Source of the DNA: RBG-13-51-18 sp963739395
GTDB taxonomy: Bacteria; Chloroflexota; Dehalococcoidia; Dehalococcoidales; RBG-16-60-22
Direction of reading: 5' to 3'
NCBI GenBank assembly: GCA_963739395.1
Contig: CAVUAE010000002.1
Location: forward strand, 186,001 to 250,000
DNA length: 64,000 nt
The position numbers and the translations under genes are program-made. Within the stretch, counting starts at the first letter, position 1, and the number at the start of each line of letters is the position of its first letter. The notes beneath the pieces were generated by a model that saw nothing but the letters and a program-made list of their open reading frames with translations, made no database searches and was not told the DNA's origin. Of the stretch, positions 58,266 to 64,000 are shown piece after piece.

Positions 58266-58784
58266 TTAGATATTATCTTCCGGCGCTTTTTCTGCTTTTA
58301 TATCTTCCGGTTCTATTTTACGCAGAGCTTCCGGACTTTCTAATCGGTCGACATATAACATGCCGTTCAGATGGTCGATTTCATGTTCCAACGCTTGAGA
58401 AAGCAGCCCTTCTGCTTTGATGCGTATTTGTTTGCCCTTGAGGTCCAGTCCCTTAACGGTTACTGCTTCCGCTCGGTATATCTCACCGATATAGCCGGGA
58501 ATGCTTAAGCACCCCTCGTTAACCAGGCGCCGCCCCTTGCGGCGGATGATTTCACCATTAATTAGAATAATGTCTTTAGCTTCTTCTTCCGGCAGACAGA
58601 TGACCGTAATGCGTAAAGAAACGCCGACCTGCGGCGCCGCCAGACCTACCCTGCCGGGTTCGGCATGCAGCGTCTCCCGCATATCGGCAATCAGTTTTTT
58701 CACAGATTTATCGATGCTGCTGACCCGCTTGGTCTTTTTACGGAGTATTGGGTCGGGCACCTTTCTTATCGGCAGAACCGCCAT
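58266..58784 (-). CDS. def: Peptide deformylase
   Basis: 172 residues. The three PDF motifs: GRVGLAAPQVG (GxGxAAxQ), NEGCLSIPG (EGCxS) and ALEHEIDHLNGMLYVDR (HExDH with the metal ligands). Removes the formyl group from nascent proteins at the ribosome. It lies directly after priA in a minus-strand cluster with rplS and trmD. The C-terminal tail is Glu/Lys-rich. Confidence 0.96.
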   Translation of the reverse strand: MAVLPIRKVPDPILRKKTKRVSSIDKSVKKLIADMRETLHAEPGRVGLAAPQVGVSLRITVICLPEEEAKDIILINGEIIRRKGRRLVNEGCLSIPGYIGEIYRAEAVTVKGLDLKGKQIRIKAEGLLSQALEHEIDHLNGMLYVDRLESPEALRKIEPEDIKAEKAPEDNI

Positions 58785-58806
58785 ACAGTCTCCTTCTCCT
58801 TCAAGT

Positions 58807-60825
58807 TTACTGAATGATGCCTATCGGGTCAATGTCGATAACCCAATTGTGGGAAAAATCCAGCGTCTCTAAAAAGCTCGAAAGGTTTTGCCCGCGGATA
58901 ATTAACTGCCAGCGATATCTCCCCCTTAGGCGATGGATAAATGCCGGGGCAGGTCCGATGATGTTGATACCCGCAATCCCTTTAATTCTGCTTTCTTCTA
59001 GAAGCGTCTTCTGCATCTTTTCGGCTTCACGCTGGCAGATAGCGTCGTTAGTATGGGTAAAAATCAACCGGGCAATCTGGCTGAAGGGCGGATTATTTAA
59101 CTCACGCCGATAATTTATCTCTTTTTCATAGAAAGCGGCATAATCGTTACGGGCGACTGCCCGTACAGCATAGTTTTCCGGAGCAAAGGTCTGGATAATC
59201 ACCTTACCTCCGGCAAGCCCCCGCCCCGCCCGGCCCGCCACCTGACTTAATAACTGGTAAGTCCGCTCGCCAGCGCGGAAGTCCGGCAGATTAAGGCTGG
59301 TGTCAGCATTAACGACCCCTACCAGCGTAACCGACGGTATATCCAGTCCTTTGGCGACCATCTGCGTGCCGATGAGCACATCTGCTTTGTGGCTGCGGAA
59401 CTGACGTAAAATATCTTCGTTGGATGTCCTGCCAGTAGTCGCGTCGCTGTCCCAGCGTAGCTGCCGGGCGCGTGGAAAGGAGAGTCTCACTTCTTGCTCC
59501 AGCTTTTGCGTACCCGCCCCCAGGAATTTCAGCTGACGGTTACCACAGTTGGGGCAGGCATCAGGCACAGGCATTTTATAGTTGCACTGGTGGCAGGTCA
59601 ATACATCGTCGTTAATATGGTGCGACAGCGGCACCTCACAGCGGCGGCAGCGTAGCACGAAACCGCATCGCCGACATTGAATATAGTATGCCCCTCCACG
59701 CCGGTTTAAAAATAGTATTACCTGTTCTCCGGCGGCAATAACTTGGTTAATGGACTGCCCTAGCGCCCGACTGAACATGCTGCGGTTGCCTGCTTTAAGC
59801 TCCTCCCGCATATCTACCACTTCCACCTGCGGTAGGTTCGCGCCGGGGGTAACCCGCTGCGGCAACTCTAGTAATCTATACTTCCCGTTTTTTGCCTGAT
59901 AATATGTCGTGACATCCGGGGTGGCGCTGCCAAGGACGATGACCGCCCCTATTTGCTCCGCCAGTTTGATAGCCGCATCGCGCGCGTGGTAATGCGGCGA
60001 GCTGTCCTGCTTATATGTCCATTCATGCTCTTCATCAATAACAATTAAACCGAGGTCCGGTTGGGGAGCAAAAAGCGCGCTGCGCGAGCCGATAACGACA
60101 TCGCACTCACCGTTTTTAATACGGTGCCATTCATCGTATTGCTCGCCCGGCGATAGCTTGCTATGCAGCACACCGACGCGACCTGGGAAACGCGCGGCAA
60201 AACGCTCGATGGTCTGCGGGGTTAACGAAATTTCCGGCACCAGCACAATGCCCCGCTTCCCTTGTTTAAGCGTCTCCGCCAGCGACTGTAAATAAATCTC
60301 GGTCTTGCCGCTGCCCGTGATTCCATGAAGTAAAAATACCTGCGGCGACGAATCTTTAGTGTCCGTTTTACTTAACGCTGCTTTGATCGACGCGAAAGCA
60401 GCCTGCTGATCATCGTTAAGATTCAAGGGTAAAGAAAGAGTAATATTATCATAGGATATCGGGGTACGCTTCACTTCAATGGTCTTAAAAGTAATAAGTC
60501 CGCGACGCTCCAGCATATTAGCCGTGTCTTTACTATATCCAGTTTTTCGTCTGGCTTCGGTCCAGGACACGGCGCGGTTCTGTTCTTTTAAAAAGTCATA
60601 AAGTCTTGCCTGTTTGGGTGATAGCTTAAAATCCCCGCCTTTACCCGTCAAACTAATGTAAAGATCGCTTTTAGGTTTCATTCTAACGGGCGCCAATTCG
60701 TAGCTTCGCTTAATCAATCCCTGCCGCACCATCTGTGTAACTACCGCGCTGGCTTTTTTCTTACCGAGTGCCTTCTCTATAACTTTAAGTTCAACCCTGC
60801 TCTTTGCCAGAGAAAGGTTAATCAC
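58807..60825 (-). CDS. priA: PriA primosome helicase, C-terminal part (after the frame change)
   Basis: 672 residues from a GTG at 60825 that overlaps the end of the N-terminal piece (GTGA). Contents: winged helix (VINLSLAKSRVELKV), Walker A LLHGITGSGKTEIYLQ, DEEH box VIDEEHEWTYKQD, helicase motifs IVLGSATPDV, eight zinc cysteines (CRRCGFVLRCRRC, then CHQCNYKMPVPDACPNC), and the C-terminal helicase domain (QMVAKGLDIPSV, QVAGRAGR). PriA restarts stalled replication forks. In an intact PriA, DEQKK of the upstream piece runs directly into VINLSL here, so both pieces belong to one gene. Confidence 0.92.
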   Translation of the reverse strand: MINLSLAKSRVELKVIEKALGKKKASAVVTQMVRQGLIKRSYELAPVRMKPKSDLYISLTGKGGDFKLSPKQARLYDFLKEQNRAVSWTEARRKTGYSKDTANMLERRGLITFKTIEVKRTPISYDNITLSLPLNLNDDQQAAFASIKAALSKTDTKDSSPQVFLLHGITGSGKTEIYLQSLAETLKQGKRGIVLVPEISLTPQTIERFAARFPGRVGVLHSKLSPGEQYDEWHRIKNGECDVVIGSRSALFAPQPDLGLIVIDEEHEWTYKQDSSPHYHARDAAIKLAEQIGAVIVLGSATPDVTTYYQAKNGKYRLLELPQRVTPGANLPQVEVVDMREELKAGNRSMFSRALGQSINQVIAAGEQVILFLNRRGGAYYIQCRRCGFVLRCRRCEVPLSHHINDDVLTCHQCNYKMPVPDACPNCGNRQLKFLGAGTQKLEQEVRLSFPRARQLRWDSDATTGRTSNEDILRQFRSHKADVLIGTQMVAKGLDIPSVTLVGVVNADTSLNLPDFRAGERTYQLLSQVAGRAGRGLAGGKVIIQTFAPENYAVRAVARNDYAAFYEKEINYRRELNNPPFSQIARLIFTHTNDAICQREAEKMQKTLLEESRIKGIAGINIIGPAPAFIHRLRGRYRWQLIIRGQNLSSFLETLDFSHNWVIDIDPIGIIQ

Positions 60826-61208
60826 TTTTTTTGCTCATCGGTAAGAGAGCTAGTGTCTACGTCTGAACTTGCTTGGATAAAGGTTAGCGCCTTTCGCTCA
60901 AATGAGGGAGGGAGCATCAAAGCCACGGCGTTGAAAAGCGGGGCAAGATAATAATTGCTTATCCAAAGAGCGAGGGCTACTTGATTTGGGGATAAAATGG
61001 GGACGGACTCGATAACGTCGAGGATTTCTCGGGTATCTTCCACCGCGGGGAGCGGTGTGATTTCCATGACGATACCCTGAAGGACTTTTTCGCCGAAGGG
61101 CACCAGTACCGCCTGTCCCACACTAACATTCAATCCTTCGGGAATGGCATAACTGAAAGTACGGCGCTGGGCAACCGGCGAATTGACACTTACCTCGGCG
61201 TATCTCAT
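60822..61208 (-). CDS. priA: PriA, N-terminal 3'-DNA-binding part (before the frame change)
   Basis: 128 residues: MRYAEVSVNSPVAQRRTFSYAIPEG..., GQAVLVPFGEKVLQGIVMEI and WISNYYLAPLFNAVALMLPP, which form the N-terminal 3'-end-binding domain. It ends SSLTDEQKK and a TGA at 60824-60822. The last codons are CAA AAA AAG TGA; a -1 slip at A AAA AAG (60831-60825) reads KKVINLSL and joins the C-terminal piece exactly where family members continue. See the finding on recoding. Confidence 0.92.
   Translation of the reverse strand: MRYAEVSVNSPVAQRRTFSYAIPEGLNVSVGQAVLVPFGEKVLQGIVMEITPLPAVEDTREILDVIESVPILSPNQVALALWISNYYLAPLFNAVALMLPPSFERKALTFIQASSDVDTSSLTDEQKK
60825..60831 (-). other. A AAA AAG slippery heptamer at the priA frame junction
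   Basis: The mRNA reads GAG CAA AAA AAG TGA. The heptamer A AAA AAG is in the correct zero-frame phase for -1 slippage and identical to that of dnaX. A small stem (CTCT-ggcaa-AGAG) lies about 12 bases downstream. No clear upstream SD-like stimulator was seen at the dnaX distance. Confidence 0.6.
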
Positions 61209-61263
61209 CCCAGACTCCAGAGAGGATATTCAGGAACTACCCAGCTACATATTATAATACTAC

Positions 61264-61992
61264 TTAAGCTTTAGGCTCTTCTTTTTTCTCGGCTTTAGCC
61301 GGTTTGGCGGGTTTTTCTTCTTTTTGTGGTTTTTCCGCGACTTCTTTTTTCTCCGCGGTTGGCTTTTCTTCTTTAGGTTTCTCGGCTACAGCCTCTTTCT
61401 TTTCTGCGGCTGGTTTTTCTTCCTTAGGTTTTTCGGCTTTAGTTTCTTTCTTTTCTGCGGCTGGCGCTTTTTCTTCGGTTTTCTTTTCAGCGCCCTTCTT
61501 CTCTTCCTTGGCGGCTTCAGGCGCTACGGTTTTTTCCGCTGCTTCTTTTTCAGCTGCTGCGGCAACTGCGGCTTCATCCATGATAGGCTCTATCACTTCT
61601 TCCGGCGGCGCTTGAAGTAGCTCGTCACCTATCGTTTCTCTGATTTTTCTTTCGACACGTTTAACCTTACGTCGAGCTTCCTTACCGCTAAGTTCTCGCA
61701 GATAGTAAAGTCGGGAGCGGCGTACTTTGCCCTGCCTTACGATTTGTACTTTCTCCACCATCGGTGAGTTCATCGGGAAAGTGCGTTCGACGCCGATACC
61801 AAAGGCAACATGCCTTACCGTATAGCTGGCGCCATGACCGCCGCGTTTCATCTTAATGACGACGCCCTGAAAAATTTGTGTTCTTTCCTTATCGCCCTCA
61901 ACTATTTTCGTGCTGACCCGCACGGTATCGCCGGGTGCGAACTGAGGCATTTTCGCTTTCTTCTTAACTTCGAGTAGTTTTGAAACATCCAT
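61264..61992 (-). CDS. rplS: 50S ribosomal protein L19, with a long Lys/Glu/Ala-rich C-terminal tail
   Basis: 242 residues. Residues 1-115 are ordinary L19 (PQFAPGDTVRVSTKIVEGDK, IFQGVVIKMKRGGHGASYTV, GVERTFPMNSPMVEKVQIV, RSRLYYLRELSGKEARRKVK). The remainder is low-complexity with repeats of AEKPKEEKPxAEKKE. Most L19 proteins are 115-130 residues. L19 helps form the ribosomal subunit bridge; the tail would extend outside. SD GGAG precedes the ATG. It is 22 bases after trmD. Confidence 0.95.
   Translation of the reverse strand: MDVSKLLEVKKKAKMPQFAPGDTVRVSTKIVEGDKERTQIFQGVVIKMKRGGHGASYTVRHVAFGIGVERTFPMNSPMVEKVQIVRQGKVRRSRLYYLRELSGKEARRKVKRVERKIRETIGDELLQAPPEEVIEPIMDEAAVAAAAEKEAAEKTVAPEAAKEEKKGAEKKTEEKAPAAEKKETKAEKPKEEKPAAEKKEAVAEKPKEEKPTAEKKEVAEKPQKEEKPAKPAKAEKKEEPKA
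61270..61500 (-). repeat. Tandem repeats coding the charged tail of L19
   Basis: At least three to four degenerate copies of a unit coding AEKPKEEKPxAEKKE. The DNA copies are visible as repeated TTTTTCTTC, GGTTT and CTTCGGCTT-like stretches. Confidence 0.6.
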
Positions 61993-62013
61993 GTCAAGAC
62001 TCCCTATCTAGTA

Positions 62014-62766
62014 TTAACCTTTACTATCATGATGCATCATGCGTTTAACCAGACGCTTATCTTCAAGACCCAGGTCGGCTTTATCTAACAGCTCGGGGCG
62101 TTTTTCCAACGTCCGCTTAATGATTTGCTCACGACGCCACTTGGCGATTTGCGCATGATTACCGGAAAGCAAAATATCCGGCACCTGCCAGCCGCGAAAA
62201 TCCGCCGGTCGGGTGTACTGCGGGTATTCTAGCAGGCCGCTGGCATGAGAATCATCAAGGGGCGACTCTTCCGAGCCTAGTACACCTGGTATTAATCGCA
62301 ACACGGCATCCGCCACCACCATTGCCGGCAGCTCACCGCCGGTCAAAACATAGTCGCCGATGCTGATAGTATCCGTAGCCAGGTGCTCAATAACGCGTTC
62401 ATCGATGCCCTCATAATGACCGCAAATTAAAACGATATGGGGGTGCTGCGTAAACTCTTGAGCTACTTTATGCGAAAATAATCTTCCTTGGGGAGTTAAT
62501 AAAATGACTGGCAGGTTGGCGCCTTTATCATCCAGCTTATCTTTTATAGCTTCTACCGCTTCGAAGATAGGTTCCGCCTTCATAACCATGCCGGCGCCAC
62601 CGCCGTAAGGATAGTCATCCGCGGTATGGTGTTTATCATGGGTATAGTCGCGTATATTCACCAGGTTAATGCTGACCAACCCGTTATCAATAGCCCGCTT
62701 GAAAATTCCGAAGCCGAAAGGGGCCTCGAACATCTGCGGGAACAACGTTAAAATATCGATACGCAT
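62014..62766 (-). CDS. trmD: tRNA (guanine-37-N1)-methyltransferase
   Basis: About 250 residues from ATG 62766 (MRIDILTLFPQMFE), the conserved start; an ATG seven codons upstream gives the non-homologous leader MPECTSK. SPOUT trefoil motifs: YPYGGGAGMVMKAEP, VILLTPQGRLF, LICGHYEGIDERV, ISIGDYVLTGGELPAMVVAD and YTRPADFRGWQVPDILLSGN. It methylates G37 of tRNAs and prevents +1 frameshifting. Gene order mogA-trmD-rplS is compact. Confidence 0.95.
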   Translation of the reverse strand: MRIDILTLFPQMFEAPFGFGIFKRAIDNGLVSINLVNIRDYTHDKHHTADDYPYGGGAGMVMKAEPIFEAVEAIKDKLDDKGANLPVILLTPQGRLFSHKVAQEFTQHPHIVLICGHYEGIDERVIEHLATDTISIGDYVLTGGELPAMVVADAVLRLIPGVLGSEESPLDDSHASGLLEYPQYTRPADFRGWQVPDILLSGNHAQIAKWRREQIIKRTLEKRPELLDKADLGLEDKRLVKRMMHHDSKG

Positions 62767-62788
62767 TTTACTTGTGCACTCCGGCATC

Positions 62789-63277
62789 CTACAGCGAATG
62801 CTCGGTTACCTCTCCCTTTATAATTTCCACGGCATGCGGTATTGCCGGCATTATTACCTCAAGGCATTCCTTCACCGCTTTAGTGCTGCCCGGCAGGTTG
62901 ATAATGAGGCATTGTCCCCTTTGCCCTGCTACTGCCCGACTTAACATCGCCATAAGCGTTTTTTCCAGCGATTTCGCCCGCATCGCTTCGGCGATACCGG
63001 GAATCTCTCTATCGATTATCGCCAGCGTCGCTTCCGGTGTAACGTCCCTTTTACTTAAACCGGTACCGCCCGTGGTTAAAATAACATCTACTTTACCGCT
63101 ATCAGCCCAGTCGCACAGCGTGGAGGTGATAATATCTTTTTCGTCCGGCACAATTTCGTATTTGACGACGGCATTTTTAAGCGAAGTGACGATATCGCGT
63201 ATTGCCTCGCCGCTTTTATCCTGACGCTGCCCCTGCGAGCCTTTATCACTGATGGTAAGTATGCCGAAATTAATCAT
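62789..63277 (-). CDS. Molybdopterin adenylyltransferase MogA/MoaB family
   Basis: 162 residues from ATG 63277 (MINFGILTISDKG), six bases after GAGAG; an upstream GTG at 63289 is possible. Motifs: TISDKGSQGQRQDKSGE, ILTTGGTGLSKRDVTPEA, MLSRAVAGQRGQCLIINLPG. The family adenylates molybdopterin before metal insertion (MogA) or is the MoaB homologue. No other moa/moe genes are nearby. It probably starts the minus-strand operon with trmD, rplS, priA and def. Confidence 0.9.
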   Translation of the reverse strand: MINFGILTISDKGSQGQRQDKSGEAIRDIVTSLKNAVVKYEIVPDEKDIITSTLCDWADSGKVDVILTTGGTGLSKRDVTPEATLAIIDREIPGIAEAMRAKSLEKTLMAMLSRAVAGQRGQCLIINLPGSTKAVKECLEVIMPAIPHAVEIIKGEVTEHSL

Positions 63278-63402
63278 GGATGCTCTCACAAAACAAGTTA
63301 TATTCTACCACAGATAGGTCTTAAGGCGAAAGTAGCCGCAGGACGATTAATGTTATAATGGGACAAAAACGTACGTAATAGACGAAATTTCGAGGGACAT
63401 TC

Positions 63403-64000
63403 ATGAGCACCGACATTATTGCCGACATCCGTCGGGAACTACAGCGGCAAGTAGACGAGAAAACCAAAAGCACTTTCCAGAGATACTTCAAGGAAGGTGT
63501 TGTTGCTTACGGCGTAAAGACCGGTCTGGTTAATAAAATCGCTGCCAAGTATTATCCACTGGTAAAACCGCTGGGTAAAAAGGCGATATTCCGCCTCTGC
63601 GAGGAGTTGTTAAAATCAAATTACCAAGAAGAAGCTGTTATCGTCTGCGAATGGTCATACCGCCTCCATAATATTTATGAACCAGATGACTTCTTTATCT
63701 TCGAGGACTGGCTGAAAAAATACGTAAACAACTGGGCTAAATGTGATACTCTCTGTAATCATTCTGTCGGCTCGCTGGTGGATAAATACCCACAGTATCT
63801 GCAAAACCTTAAACAATGGGCGAAATCGAGTAATCGGTGGTTGCGGCGTGCCGCCGCAGTAACGCTGATAATACCAGCGAAACAGGGCAAATTCCTCAAG
63901 GATATTTTAGATATAGCTGATATTTTATTGAAAGATAATGATGACCTGGTGCAAAAGGGGTACGGCTGGCTGCTTAAGGACGCCTCTAAAAAACATCAGG
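63403..64000 (+). CDS. DNA alkylation repair enzyme, AlkD-like (runs out at the right edge)
   Basis: The frame from ATG 63403 stays open to the end of the window (about 199 codons, no stop). Translation begins MSTDIIADIRRELQRQVDEK and contains YFKEGVVAYGVKTGLVNKIA, FRLCEELLKSNYQEEAVIV, FFIFEDWLKKYVNNWAKCD, and WLRRAAAVTLIIPAKQG, characteristic of AlkD-type HEAT-repeat glycosylases that excise alkylated bases. The Trp and Asp in the NWAKCD segment match the AlkD catalytic region. C-terminus is missing. Confidence 0.88.
   Translation, partial: MSTDIIADIRRELQRQVDEKTKSTFQRYFKEGVVAYGVKTGLVNKIAAKYYPLVKPLGKKAIFRLCEELLKSNYQEEAVIVCEWSYRLHNIYEPDDFFIFEDWLKKYVNNWAKCDTLCNHSVGSLVDKYPQYLQNLKQWAKSSNRWLRRAAAVTLIIPAKQGKFLKDILDIADILLKDNDDLVQKGYGWLLKDASKKHQ

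Noticed and set aside
61304..61620. Phe/Ser-rich open frames on the plus strand opposite the rplS tail
   Set aside because: Products of the Lys/Glu-repeat coding DNA read on the other strand; low complexity only.
1..64000. CRISPR array, insertion sequence, rRNA operon or prophage
   Set aside because: No regularly spaced direct repeats, transposase, rRNA or phage structural genes were recognised in the window.

Overview
The window looks like a chromosomal segment from an anaerobic member of the Chloroflexota, most likely class Dehalococcoidia. The evidence is an Elp3 close to the Dehalococcoides type, a cysteine insertion in EF-Tu, rpoBC-ruvB separated from tuf-rpmG-secE-nusG-rplKAJL, sigma factor/DUF5667, DUF362, DUF169 and AprA-like flavoprotein genes, and several copies of a small cupin family. 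This placement is inferred from gene content, since no search could be run. Coding density is high, base composition is mid-GC, and most promoters are close to TTGACA-17-TATAAT.

Layout. 1-10 kb: gpsA end, dnaJ, ruvX, alaS, a galU/ROK kinase/hydrolase/holA operon, ychF and nfeD. 10.4-19.3 kb: rpoB-rpoC-ruvB. 19.4-25 kb: a small regulator/membrane protein/queH unit, a SIMPL lipoprotein, a sigma factor with a DUF5667 partner, and a ferredoxin plus fumarate-reductase-like flavoprotein. 25-35 kb is the accessory stretch: ECF S-component/DUF1893, cupins, GNAT, DUF169, DUF362, MFS, comM, a methyltransferase and a cupin triplet. 35.4-40.4 kb: translation cluster (rplL, rplJ, rplA, rplK, nusG, secE, rpmG, tuf, tRNA-Thr, tRNA-Tyr, tRNA-Thr) with an L10 leader and attenuator. 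40.4-49.6 kb: rhomboid, tRNA-Asn plus cupin, nitrilase-like protein, asd, an AT-rich GATC restriction-modification locus with a broken nuclease, a tandem DUF3795 protein, CoA transferase, beta-lactamase-fold hydrolase and zincin. 49.6-57.8 kb: elp3 divergent from a Trm9/ALKBH8-like methyltransferase, comEC-comEA, and an APC permease/UspA/two-RCK operon. 58-64 kb: a small regulator, def, priA (split), rplS, trmD, mogA and the start of an alkD-like gene.

Four things stand out. (1) The tetramer GATC is nearly absent: about 18 sites were found by eye in 64 kb against about 250 expected, and a DpnA-like GATC methyltransferase with a frameshifted MutH/Sau3AI-like nuclease lies at 44-45.7 kb. (2) priA and rpmG are each interrupted at the same heptamer, A AAA AAG, and in both a -1 slip restores the full protein; this is either recoding or a homopolymer error. 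(3) ruvX and ruvB have no ATG, GTG or TTG at the conserved N-terminus but have ATT and ATC behind good ribosome binding sites. (4) Elp3 faces a Trm9/ALKBH8-type methyltransferase, suggesting a bacterial route to mcm5U at the tRNA wobble position. A TGCCANNTGGCA-type motif near comM, comEA and a small regulator gene hints at a competence regulon.
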